Source of the DNA: Candidatus Colwellia aromaticivorans
GTDB taxonomy: Bacteria > Pseudomonadota > Gammaproteobacteria > Enterobacterales > Alteromonadaceae
NCBI RefSeq assembly: GCF_003333305.1
Contig: NZ_QOLD01000006.1
Location: 1 to 43,050 of the forward strand
Length of the DNA: 43,050 nucleotides
Reading direction: 5' to 3'
A program made the position numbers and the translations under genes. Below the pieces are notes generated by a model. That model was not told the DNA's origin. It made no database searches and saw nothing but the letters and a program-made list of their open reading frames with translations. Positions within the stretch are counted from its first letter, which is position 1. Every line of letters starts with the position of its first letter. Shown piece by piece: positions 15,743 through 24,211 of the stretch.

Positions 15743-17785
15743 TTACTTGAGGCTAACTGGCAATATCCCTAGTGCTTTTTGCTTACCAGAAATAATCGCC
15801 ATACTGGTGGTATAACCTGAACTATGCGCTTGTTCTTTATTGGATTGTTCGTCTCTATGTTGATAAATATGATCATCAAAAGTTACCAAAATCGTGCCTG
15901 CTAAATCAATATAAGGGTGCAGTAAATACGGAGAGCCTTTTGCAATTAACACACTAGGTACTTTTTGCTTTTGTGCTTGTTGTAACTGAGAACTGAGTAA
16001 CAGCCCGTAACCGACTTTATATTGTTTATTTTCCATAGACGTAATTTGAGTTAACAGATCCTCTACACCTCCGGTGTCTACTACACTAGTTATGGCACTC
16101 GCTACCTTAGTGTCAACCGTTGCAATCACTAAATCTGCCTTCGCTAACTTTTCGCCGCTTTGTAATTGTGCTTGCGTATCACCTTGTGCCACAACCGTTG
16201 CGCTAACTTCTGGAACCACTTTACCAACACTTTGCCATTGATTAATAATGGCGTGTTTTAACGCACCAAACTCTTGCCAATTTAACACAAACAAATGAAT
16301 ACGATTAATCTCGGCAACATTAACGGGTAATATACTTTGTTTAGCCGTTAACTGAACCACAGCATTATTAGCTAAGCTCTGCTCAAGGGATAAATGTTCC
16401 GGTTGAGCTATTAGTTGCTCAGCTAACGTGATCTGCTTAGCAACCGAGGTTTTAGGTAGTTGACAATATTGCGCTTTGTAATGATTTATTCTCGCGATTG
16501 ATTGCGTTAATTCTGCTGATAACAATTTATTATTGTGGCTTTTTTGTTTTAACCTTTGCGCAACGTCTTTGATAAATTGATAAAATTTATCAATATCTTC
16601 AACCTTTCTTATTTTAAAAGGCATCACAGCTAAATCAGCGCCTGCAACAAAGGTTTCAACCACGGCGGTAACTTTATCAAAATAATGGGTAATACCCGCC
16701 ATATCAAGGGCGTCTGTAGCAATAATACCTTCAAAACCCATTTTTTCTCTTAATAAGTCAGTTAATATTTTACGTGACATGGTGGCTGGTCTAACAATAT
16801 ATTCGCCTGCGTTATTCACTACCGTTGAATCATCTAAGGCCGGATATTGAATATGGGCAGTCATAATCATAGCCGGTGAGCTGTGCTTAATTGCCCACTG
16901 AAAAGGGGCTAAATCTTGCTTTTCTATGGTAGCAAGATCATGGGCGACGAGCGGTAAACCTAAATGGCTATCAACATGGGTATCACCGTGTCCGGGAAAA
17001 TGTTTTAAGGTTGCCATAACGCCATTTTGTTGAAAACCATTAACTGCAGCGACGCCTAACTCGGCCACTCGCTGCGGATTTTCACCAAAAGAGCGAGTAT
17101 TTATTACTGGGTTAGCTGCATTGGTATTCACATCAACCACAGGTGCATAGTTATTATTAATGCCTAACGCGCTCAATTCTTTTGCAATAACGGTGCTTGT
17201 TTGTGAAGCAAACGTAACGCTATGATCTACATAAGTAGCACCGATTGCCATATTGCCAGCAAACGAAGTAGCATGAGGTAAACGCACAACCCTACCGCCT
17301 TCTTGATCGATAGAAATAATTAATGGCTGTCCTGACGGAGATTGCACTGCAGCCTTTTGTAAATCATGGGTTAGCTGAATTATTTGTTTGGTTGTTGCCA
17401 AATTTTCAGTAAAAAGCACAACACTACCGATACCCGATACAGTAACCATGTCAGCTAATGCTTGTGGTAATTTGGTCACGGGCTTTAAGCATTGCTCAGT
17501 TGCCTCTGGTTTATTAGACGAGTTACTGGAGCAAAAATAACGAATATCTAACGCCATTTTTGTCGCAACTAACCTTTCAAAATCAGAAAGTTGTGTTGTA
17601 GATTTAAACGCTTTAGTCATAAAATTATTTGCTTTATTCTTATTCGACATATTATTGGACACATTTTTATTAGGCATCTCTTTACTAGGCAATGCGTAAC
17701 AAGCACTCAAGGTTAAAAAACAAATAGTGATAAAATAAAAAGTAACAGAAAAAATTTTGCTACTTTTTATCAGGCTAAATATCAT
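15743..17785 (-). CDS. Exported NagZ-like glycoside hydrolase family 3 beta-N-acetylhexosaminidase
   Basis: A 680-residue GH3 enzyme. The N-terminal domain has IISIDQEGGRVVRLPH, KHFPGHGDTHVDSHLGLP near residue 259 (the His-Asp acid/base loop specific to NagZ-type enzymes) and IATDALDMAGI near 358, where Asp is the nucleophile. A second domain of about 220 residues follows, unlike the short single-domain cytoplasmic NagZ of E. coli. The N-terminus is a signal peptide with lipobox LSAC, so it should be a lipoprotein in the envelope. It would remove GlcNAc from muropeptides or chitin fragments. Its start overlaps the elbB stop by ATGA, and anmK is nearby on the other strand, which favours a cell-wall recycling role. 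Confidence 0.88.
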   Translation of the reverse strand: MIFSLIKSSKIFSVTFYFITICFLTLSACYALPSKEMPNKNVSNNMSNKNKANNFMTKAFKSTTQLSDFERLVATKMALDIRYFCSSNSSNKPEATEQCLKPVTKLPQALADMVTVSGIGSVVLFTENLATTKQIIQLTHDLQKAAVQSPSGQPLIISIDQEGGRVVRLPHATSFAGNMAIGATYVDHSVTFASQTSTVIAKELSALGINNNYAPVVDVNTNAANPVINTRSFGENPQRVAELGVAAVNGFQQNGVMATLKHFPGHGDTHVDSHLGLPLVAHDLATIEKQDLAPFQWAIKHSSPAMIMTAHIQYPALDDSTVVNNAGEYIVRPATMSRKILTDLLREKMGFEGIIATDALDMAGITHYFDKVTAVVETFVAGADLAVMPFKIRKVEDIDKFYQFIKDVAQRLKQKSHNNKLLSAELTQSIARINHYKAQYCQLPKTSVAKQITLAEQLIAQPEHLSLEQSLANNAVVQLTAKQSILPVNVAEINRIHLFVLNWQEFGALKHAIINQWQSVGKVVPEVSATVVAQGDTQAQLQSGEKLAKADLVIATVDTKVASAITSVVDTGGVEDLLTQITSMENKQYKVGYGLLLSSQLQQAQKQKVPSVLIAKGSPYLLHPYIDLAGTILVTFDDHIYQHRDEQSNKEQAHSSGYTTSMAIISGKQKALGILPVSLK

Positions 17786-18438
17786 TCAACTAATGCCAGA
17801 ACATTTTTAACCAATTTATTAATACCAGATGACGCTTCAGTTAATGATGTTGCCAACATATAAGCAGGCGTAGACACTAATTTATGGGCTTGATCGATAA
17901 CCACACCTTCAACACTGCAATTATTATGCACTAATCCTTTCGCTTCTATTAATGCCGCCGTATCTGAATCGGTGCCAATTGTTCCCTGCACACCTTTAGG
18001 ATAAATTAATGGCAACATCGTCGGCGCAATGCACATATAACCTGCGGGTTTATCTGCTTTAGCAAAAGCCTGACAAGTCGTTAAGACTTGCTCATTCACT
18101 TTATAGTTTTCGGCATCAAGCGCAAAGTTACATAAATTTTTCGCTGCTCCAAAGCCACCAGGGACAATCAAGGCATCAAAATCTTGTTCGCGTAACTCGC
18201 ATAAATCTTCAACATCACCACGGGCAATGCGAGCCGACTCAACCAATACATTACGCGTTTCATTTTCGCTGACTTCACCCGTTAAATGATTAATAACATG
18301 GTGTTGAGCAATATTCGGAGCAAAACAACGATAACTTGCACCATTTTGTTCTATGGCTAACAACGTTAATACTGCCTCATGAATTTCACTGCCATCATAA
18401 ACACCACAGCCACTTAAAATTACTGCTACTTTTTTCAT
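17782..18438 (-). CDS. elbB: ElbB, DJ-1/PfpI-superfamily glyoxalase
   Basis: A 218-residue protein that matches ElbB in length and sequence: MKKVAVILSGCGVYDGSEIHE at the start, ALIVPGGFGAAKNLCNFA in the middle and GYMCIAPTMLP around the nucleophile-elbow cysteine. ElbB belongs to the DJ-1 superfamily and has glyoxalase III-type activity in E. coli; a link to isoprenoid synthesis has been suggested. I place the start at the ATG at 18438, preceded by AAAGGGG. A longer version starting at 18486 would overlap the upstream transporter gene. Its stop overlaps the NagZ-like start by ATGA. Confidence 0.93.
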   Translation of the reverse strand: MKKVAVILSGCGVYDGSEIHEAVLTLLAIEQNGASYRCFAPNIAQHHVINHLTGEVSENETRNVLVESARIARGDVEDLCELREQDFDALIVPGGFGAAKNLCNFALDAENYKVNEQVLTTCQAFAKADKPAGYMCIAPTMLPLIYPKGVQGTIGTDSDTAALIEAKGLVHNNCSVEGVVIDQAHKLVSTPAYMLATSLTEASSGINKLVKNVLALVE

Positions 18439-18448
18439 GCTAACCCCT

Positions 18449-19672
18449 TTAGGATAATTTGTTCTCATTGATCTTAACATTTTCATTCATGCTAATTATA
18501 ATCTGACATATTAGCACCACCAATACAGCAGAGAACATTAATACTGCAAAAGGAAAAGCACTACCATCATAAAAGTAAGCTAATATTGGCCCGGCCAGAG
18601 CGCCAATACCAAAGCGTAACGTACCTAACACAGCGGTTGCCGTACCTGAGTGCTCTGGAAATTTAGTGATAACTAAGGCATCTAAGTTAACCGACACCAT
18701 GGAAATCCCCCCCATTAAAGGCAAGATAGATATAACAGTATAAACAAGCGGTAATGAAAGGTAATTGACCACTAATAATGTTAACCCCATAATCAGTGCG
18801 CAGGTTAAACCGTAAGCTAGCATTTTTCTTGAGCCCTTACGCGCAACTAAACGCGTATTAATAAACTGCGATGTAATTAATGCCAGCACATTAATACCAA
18901 ACAGTATACTAAAGTTAAATTCTGACACTTTAAATACAGTTAAGTACACAAAAGGAACTGCCGTGAGATAAGCAAAAAAAGCCAGAGATGCCATCATAGA
19001 ACTGATCATATCTAATCGTGCTTCATTATTTGAAAAAACAATTTTATAGCGAGTTAAAAAGCTAATTTGTTTATCTGGTACAGTGTTATTTCTAGCCACT
19101 TCAGGCAAATATTTTACTACCAATAACAATATCGCCACACTATACAATGACAACACATAAAAAATCATCTGCCAACTGTGCGCTATTAATAATATACTCC
19201 CAATACTTGGGGCAATCATCGGCGCTAACATCATAATCATAGAGACATACGATAGCCCCTTGGCAGTGTCTTTTTTATAATATTCTCGAATAGCACTTGG
19301 AACAACAACCGTTGCGGCACTACTAATAAATGCTTGACCAAAACGCAGTGATAAAAATTGCTCAATGTTACTAACAAAGGGGAGTAAAAAACTTGCTAAT
19401 AAAAAACCACTGATGCCAAATACCACCATTTTTCGACGTGAATATTTATCAGCCATTGGGCCAAATAACACTAATCCTAAAGCATAACCAAATAAGTAAA
19501 TACTTAGACTGTTTTGTACCATAGGCATATCTGTGGCTAGATACTCAGCCAAAATAGGCATTGCCGGTAAATACATATCAATGGCTAACGGTGACAAAGC
19601 CATAATTGACGCTAACAAGGGCAATAATAATTTAAATGAAATGCTATTGGGGTTATTCATGTTAGGAGTCAT
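18449..19672 (-). CDS. Bcr/CflA-family multidrug efflux MFS transporter
   Basis: A 407-residue inner-membrane protein with about twelve hydrophobic helices. SPLAIDMYLPAMP in helix 1, YLFGYALGLVLFGPMADKYSRRKM (MFS motif A) between helices 2 and 3, and the MMLAPMIAPSIG motif in helix 5 are typical of the Bcr/CflA drug:proton antiporter subfamily. The substrate cannot be predicted. The ATG at 19672 has AGAAGAG upstream; an in-frame ATG at 19660 is an alternative. It lies 10 bases upstream of elbB on the same strand and is divergent from the EamA gene, so the 19673-19853 spacer should hold both promoters. Confidence 0.92.
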   Translation of the reverse strand: MTPNMNNPNSISFKLLLPLLASIMALSPLAIDMYLPAMPILAEYLATDMPMVQNSLSIYLFGYALGLVLFGPMADKYSRRKMVVFGISGFLLASFLLPFVSNIEQFLSLRFGQAFISSAATVVVPSAIREYYKKDTAKGLSYVSMIMMLAPMIAPSIGSILLIAHSWQMIFYVLSLYSVAILLLVVKYLPEVARNNTVPDKQISFLTRYKIVFSNNEARLDMISSMMASLAFFAYLTAVPFVYLTVFKVSEFNFSILFGINVLALITSQFINTRLVARKGSRKMLAYGLTCALIMGLTLLVVNYLSLPLVYTVISILPLMGGISMVSVNLDALVITKFPEHSGTATAVLGTLRFGIGALAGPILAYFYDGSAFPFAVLMFSAVLVVLICQIIISMNENVKINENKLS

Positions 19673-19853
19673 TTTATAATTGCTCTTCTAATTTGTTATT
19701 GCGCTCGTAGCATAAGTGTTTCACTAAATATTCAAACACTAATTTCCCAATGTTTTATTACATTTTCATTGTTCTGTACATGTTATTAAACCAAGTTATA
19801 GTTACACTGTCATCTCATCTTTTGATATTCAATAAAAAGGAGCAACAGCGTTA

Positions 19854-20753
19854 ATGAACAATCATTTTTTATATTTGATCACCGTTTTGATTTGGGGATC
19901 AACCTGGATTGCCATTAATTATCAACTAGGCGATGTTGCTCTAGAAGCTTCTATCACCTATCGCTTTGCTCTTGCCGCTTTTATTTTGTTCTTGTTTGCT
20001 AAAATAAAGCAGTTACCGATGCTATTTTCTCTGAAACAACATGGTTTATTCGCCGCTTTTGGCATTTGTTTGTTTGGACTAAATTACTTATTACTTTATT
20101 CAGCTCAACAACACATCAATTCAGCATTAACCTGTATTGCCTTTTCGACCTTGATGATAATGAATATAGTCAACACTAGGATTTTTTATAAAACTAAAAT
20201 CACCACGCAAGTATATGTTGGCGGTGCTTTTGGTTTATTCGGGATAGTCACACTTTTTTGGCCTCAATTAACCGATATAACAATCGGTGCAGCTACATTT
20301 TTGGGGTTAGGCTTATGTTTACTTGGCTCTTTTTCAGCCTCAATAGGTAATATGCTATCGATTAAAAATCAAAAAAATAATGTGCCTATCATGCCAGCAA
20401 ATGCGTGGGGAATGTTATACGGCGCAATGTTCACCGGTTTAGCAGTGATTTTTCAAGGTAAACAATTTAGCTTTTCTTTTGAAATAGCCTATGTAAGTTC
20501 ATTAGTGTATTTATCACTGTTTGGTTCAGTAATCGCGTTTGGTTGTTATTTAACTTTAATGACTCGTATAGGCGCGCACAAAACCTCTTATGCTAATATT
20601 CTCTTTCCTGCTATTGCCGTATTAATCTCTACACTCGTTGAAGGCTTTCATTGGAGTGAATACACAGTTGTTGGTTTAAGTTTTATCTTACTGGGAAATT
20701 TAGTATTACTAACAAAGTTTAGCTTACTACCACGATTCTTTAGCAATAAATAA
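19854..20753 (+). CDS. EamA-family (DMT superfamily) membrane transporter
   Basis: A 299-residue protein with about ten hydrophobic helices arranged as two EamA repeats. The N-terminus LITVLIWGSTWIAINYQLG is the standard DMT start (conserved WG.S..), and the second repeat begins near LGLCLLGSFSASIGNMLS. The family exports metabolites or amino acids, and the substrate cannot be told from sequence. It is divergent from the Bcr/CflA gene. GGAG lies about 11 bases before the ATG. It ends 311 bases before fbp. Confidence 0.9.
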   Translation: MNNHFLYLITVLIWGSTWIAINYQLGDVALEASITYRFALAAFILFLFAKIKQLPMLFSLKQHGLFAAFGICLFGLNYLLLYSAQQHINSALTCIAFSTLMIMNIVNTRIFYKTKITTQVYVGGAFGLFGIVTLFWPQLTDITIGAATFLGLGLCLLGSFSASIGNMLSIKNQKNNVPIMPANAWGMLYGAMFTGLAVIFQGKQFSFSFEIAYVSSLVYLSLFGSVIAFGCYLTLMTRIGAHKTSYANILFPAIAVLISTLVEGFHWSEYTVVGLSFILLGNLVLLTKFSLLPRFFSNK

Positions 20754-20902
20754 TCAACTAGCAATAAGTGATTTAGGTATCTTAGGGTCTGTTGAGTAAA
20801 ACTAAACCGGTCGAATAGCGAACAGCAGACCAAAAACACCTTTTTCCCATCAATTTAACTAAATTTATCGGATTAAAGCTTCTGAAAGATGACATAAACT
20901 TG

Positions 20903-20908
20903 TTATAA
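20903..20908 (+). promoter_or_regulatory. Possible -10 element in the gap upstream of fbp
   Basis: The 20754-21064 gap contains a consensus TATAAT at about 20903-20908, without a convincing -35. It is 156 bases upstream of fbp. Nothing else recognisable is present in this gap. Confidence 0.25.
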
Positions 20909-21064
20909 TTAAGATGAAAATAGAGAAATCACGACATAAATAATGATTAAATACTTTCAGGTTCAAGTAATAAAGCGCTATTAACAAGTACGCACTCCAT
21001 TAATAGCTACTATTAACTTATATTATAAAGTGTATAAATAACTTTAAAGCAATTAGGTAACCCA

Positions 21065-22033
21065 ATGCAACGATTAGCTCCCGCTTTACGTCAAGACAAT
21101 GTAGCACTAGATCTTATTTCATTAATCAAAACCATTTTAGCAGCTACCAAAGAAATTTCTTTTCGCGTTAGCCAAGCACATTTAGGTGATTTAATGGGGT
21201 CAACCTTAGATGAAAATATCCAAGGTGAAGTACAAAAAAAATTAGACGTGGTTGCTAACGAATTATTTAAAGATATTTTACTTGAGTCAGGTTTTGTTAA
21301 AGCCATTTCATCTGAAGAAGAAGACACCTCAGTAGCGGGCAATGATGATGGTAAGTACATTGTTTCATTTGACCCGTTAGACGGCAGCTCAAACATCGAC
21401 ATTAACTCACTTATTGGTACTATTTTTTCTATCCATGAAGCACCAAAAGATATGGCTGCTGATGACTCTGATATGTTCAAACAAGCTGGACATAAACAAG
21501 TTTGTGCTGGTTATGTATTATATGGCCCTGCAACCATGTTGGTTATGACTACTGGCAGCGGCACACATTTTTACGTACTAGATAGAACACACGGTGGATA
21601 TTTATTAGCTGAACGTAACGTACAAGTGCCCGTTGATACGCAAGAGTTTGCTGTTAACATGTCAAACCAACGTTTCTGGCAAACACCAATGAAGAATTAC
21701 ATCAGCGACTTAATTGCTGGTGACACGGGACCACGTAATAAAAACTTTAATATGCGTTGGATTGCAGCAATGGTTGGCGATATTCACCGTGTTTTATGTC
21801 GTGGTGGTATATTCACCTACCCTACCGACAGCAAAAACGCAGAACAACCTTATAAATTGCGTTTAATGTATGAAGCCAACCCTATGGCATTTCTTCTAGA
21901 ACAAGCCGGTGCTTTAGCTATGACTAGTAAAGGTCGTATTATGGACATAGAGCCAAGTAGCATTCACCAAAGAGTTGAAGTTATTATGGGCTCTAAAAAC
22001 GAAGTAGAAACGTGTCTAAGTTATTATAAGTAA
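21065..22033 (+). CDS. fbp: Fructose-1,6-bisphosphatase class I
   Basis: Fbp hydrolyses fructose-1,6-bisphosphate to fructose-6-phosphate, the committed step of gluconeogenesis. The 322-residue protein contains SSEEED (metal binding), [13 protein letters not shown] (the class signature with metal-ligand Asp residues), [12 protein letters not shown], and the substrate-binding [14 protein letters not shown] and [14 protein letters not shown] blocks. The length is close to the 332 residues of E. coli Fbp. The ATG has AGGTAA seven bases upstream. It is a single-gene unit closed by its own terminator. Confidence 0.97.
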   Translation: MQRLAPALRQDNVALDLISLIKTILAATKEISFRVSQAHLGDLMGSTLDENIQGEVQKKLDVVANELFKDILLESGFVKAISSEEEDTSVAGNDDGKYIVSFDPLDGSSNIDINSLIGTIFSIHEAPKDMAADDSDMFKQAGHKQVCAGYVLYGPATMLVMTTGSGTHFYVLDRTHGGYLLAERNVQVPVDTQEFAVNMSNQRFWQTPMKNYISDLIAGDTGPRNKNFNMRWIAAMVGDIHRVLCRGGIFTYPTDSKNAEQPYKLRLMYEANPMAFLLEQAGALAMTSKGRIMDIEPSSIHQRVEVIMGSKNEVETCLSYYK

Positions 22034-22053
22034 ATGACCCCTTTCTCAGAATA

Positions 22054-22079
22054 AAGCCTTACTTTGTTAAGGCTTTTTT
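22054..22079 (+). terminator. Intrinsic terminator after fbp
   Basis: AAGCCTTA (22054-22061) pairs with TAAGGCTT (22068-22075), followed by a T run to 22079. It lies 20 bases after the fbp stop. Confidence 0.88.
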
Positions 22080-22160
22080 ATTGCCTGAAATAAAAGGCTT
22101 GGCCTGCCAAAGGGGAATAGCAATATTACGAAGTTGAGCAATACGAGACTCTTGGAGTTA

Positions 22161-22197
22161 TGTATTTACAATGCTAACTATTAACATTGTAAATACA
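22161..22197. repeat. Perfect 13-bp inverted repeat between fbp and yfaZ
   Basis: TGTATTTACAATG (22161-22173) and CATTGTAAATACA (22185-22197) are exact inverse complements around an 11-base loop. No T run follows on either strand, so a terminator is unlikely. It lies about 230 bases upstream of yfaZ. It could be an operator, an RNA hairpin or a repeat remnant. The rest of the 22080-22429 spacer shows nothing else recognisable. Confidence 0.6.
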
Positions 22198-22429
22198 ACA
22201 AAGTGCGCATTCATTAGTTTATTTTCATCTAGGAAGCTATATTGCTTTAAAAAAGAGCTACCATGCAAATAATCAAATATTTTCATTTGATTATTGAAGA
22301 AAAGCGTTTAACATCCGAGCCATTGTTTAGACAGTAAAAGACTCGGTAGGTCATTTAGATCGTTTTCCATTATAAAAACTAAATTGACGTCAATCTTTAT
22401 TATAAAGGATTTTTCAGAAAGGAATTATT

Positions 22430-22981
22430 ATGAAAAAAATAGCATTATTTATCGTAAGCTTACTAACCATTACAACTTTACACAGCCATGCAAAAAATTT
22501 AGCAATTGATATTGGTAACGATGTATTTAGCGTTGAAGTGGGTTCAAAAAACTTTACACAAGATAATGAATTTTCAGTAGCAATGTTGCATGCCGATGAC
22601 CTTCATTTATATTCATTCAAAGGTTTGGTTACAGGGGTTTTAGAACAAAATAAAAACCTTGAAGTAGCTTTGGGTGGAAAAGCTTACTATATCAGTTTTT
22701 TTGACCAGGACATTCAAGGCTTAGCGCTCGGTGGTGAACTTAATTATAAAATACCAATGAATGAAAAATTTGAATTACATGGTTCAGTTTATTATGCACC
22801 TAGTCCTATGTTAACAGATGATTTAGATTATTTAACAGACCTAACCATAACAGCGAGTTATAAAGTATTAAAAAATGGCGCTATTTACATTAACTACCGT
22901 AATATAAAAGCAAATCAAGAATCTGGTAGTGATTTAAAAATAGACAATGGTTTTAATGTTGGTCTTAACTTTTTATTTTAA
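22430..22981 (+). CDS. YfaZ-family outer-membrane protein
   Basis: A 183-residue exported protein with a signal peptide (MKKIALFIVSLLTITTLHSHA) and alternating beta-strand patterns throughout. It ends in a terminal phenylalanine (GFNVGLNFLF), as beta-barrel outer-membrane proteins do. The FSVEVGSKNF start, the ALGGKAYYISF and ALGGELNYKIP strands, and the HGSVYYAPSP block match the YfaZ family, a small barrel whose function is unknown. The ribosome-binding site is AAAGGA. It is monocistronic, with a terminator 24 bases downstream. Confidence 0.85.
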   Translation: MKKIALFIVSLLTITTLHSHAKNLAIDIGNDVFSVEVGSKNFTQDNEFSVAMLHADDLHLYSFKGLVTGVLEQNKNLEVALGGKAYYISFFDQDIQGLALGGELNYKIPMNEKFELHGSVYYAPSPMLTDDLDYLTDLTITASYKVLKNGAIYINYRNIKANQESGSDLKIDNGFNVGLNFLF

Positions 22982-23004
22982 TGACCATTATTTAGCGTTA
23001 TCAG

Positions 23005-23037
23005 TAAGGCCTAATTGTATTAATAGGCCTTATTTTT
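23005..23037 (+). terminator. Intrinsic terminator after yfaZ
   Basis: TAAGGCCTA (23005-23013) and TAGGCCTTA (23024-23032) form a perfect 9-bp stem followed by TTTTT. Confidence 0.85.
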
Positions 23038-23136
23038 AAAGGCGGAACTATTAAATGAATAACACTCGCCTATCCATTAATTTCATAGCACAATTAAATT
23101 TCCGTATTTAGTCTTCATAATCTGTAAGGTGCAAAA

Positions 23137-23460
23137 ATGAAAAATACACTAAAAAACTTGTCAGAGATTGTCGCTAAGGCAAATGACATGTTCTATAGCA
23201 AGTTTGATAATATCGATACTGTAATAGGCATAATGGATAAGAACTTGCGCAATCAAGGTATAAAAGCTGATGCAATCACAATTGACTGTATTGCGCTAGA
23301 CAAGAAGATAGTTTTTCTTATCCATGATGATAAGCCTAACGTTATTAGCATAGCGCTGGGTAACAAAAATGGTGATATTCATTCATCTTCAGAATACGCT
23401 CTTAACGAAATATCAGAAACGGTTATTGTAGATATAATGGCTGTGAACTTCATTATATAA
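23137..23460 (+). CDS. Unknown small protein (107 aa)
   Basis: I do not recognise this family. The 107-residue product has no signal peptide or membrane segment. It starts with an amphipathic helix (MKNTLKNLSEIVAKANDMF), continues with a second helical stretch rich in charged residues, then beta-like blocks (ITIDCIALDKKIVFLIHDD, VISIALGNKNGDI), and ends with a hydrophobic stretch IVDIMAVNFII. AAGGTGC lies just upstream of the ATG, and codon use resembles its neighbours, so it is probably a real gene. It converges with the TIR/nSTAND operon; nothing links it to that operon in function. Confidence 0.65.
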   Translation: MKNTLKNLSEIVAKANDMFYSKFDNIDTVIGIMDKNLRNQGIKADAITIDCIALDKKIVFLIHDDKPNVISIALGNKNGDIHSSSEYALNEISETVIVDIMAVNFII

Positions 23461-23623
23461 TGGCGGTAGTGAAACCTAACAAGACTATGAGGGTTTTTCA
23501 ATAAAATCTACCTATACCAAATGGATCGAATAGGCTTTATTTATCCCAATAGAGCAAGTATTCGACGACGTTACTTACCCATACAACAAACCGTTTAGCT
23601 AATAATCATGATGGCATTGCTAA

Positions 23624-24097
23624 TTACTGGTCTTCCATATTGGTCAAATCTTCAACACCCGCCATATCGGCAAGTGCCTGTGTATAGCCGTGTAGAAAAA
23701 TCTGTAGCCTCGCCAAGTCTTCGCGAAACTGGCGACAAGTATCTTCGTCTTCAAAACCACCTTCTTTTGCAATGCTATGCCACTTCGCAGTAAAAGGCCG
23801 AATCACCTGATTGAGGACTATAATGGCTAGTTTAGTGAATTCGAAACAATCTCGACCATAATGTTTGATGATAGAGCGAGTAAGTGAAAATAGTGAATAG
23901 ATACTATCAAGCGCCGTTTTTTCGTCTCCGTCTTCTGGTGCTAGTCGCTGTGTTGTTATCCGGGTGAGTAACTCAATATATAACTCCCAGGCCGCGTCAC
24001 TATCTGCTTCCATTGGTTGCCACACTGCTTCTGCAAAGGGTGTTGTTATTTTCAGTGATTCCAGCTGCCACTTTTTAAACCATTCATTCCATATCAT
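23624..24097 (-). CDS. Small helical protein of the TIR/nSTAND operon (157 aa, unknown family)
   Basis: Third gene of the TIR/nSTAND cluster, 114 bases after the NTPase gene on the same strand. The 157 residues are predicted to be almost all helical and cytoplasmic, with no signal peptide or membrane segment. Distinct blocks are WELYIELLTRITTQRL, YGRDCFEFTKLAIIVLNQV, IRPFTAKWHSI and a C-terminal FREDLARLQIFLHGYTQALA followed by an acidic tail. I cannot name the family. The start ATG at 24097 is preceded by AGAAGGA. Its place in a putative conflict operon suggests a regulator, adaptor or immunity-type partner of the NTPase or TIR protein, which is inference only. Confidence 0.8.
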   Translation of the reverse strand: MIWNEWFKKWQLESLKITTPFAEAVWQPMEADSDAAWELYIELLTRITTQRLAPEDGDEKTALDSIYSLFSLTRSIIKHYGRDCFEFTKLAIIVLNQVIRPFTAKWHSIAKEGGFEDEDTCRQFREDLARLQIFLHGYTQALADMAGVEDLTNMEDQ

Positions 24098-24211
24098 CCT
24101 AAATATCCTTCTGCCAATAAATGAACCGTTGCATTGATATTTCGCTAAATTATTAACTGTTACTTTATACCTGAAGACTCATTTTGGATTATATAATTCA
24201 CATATATACTG

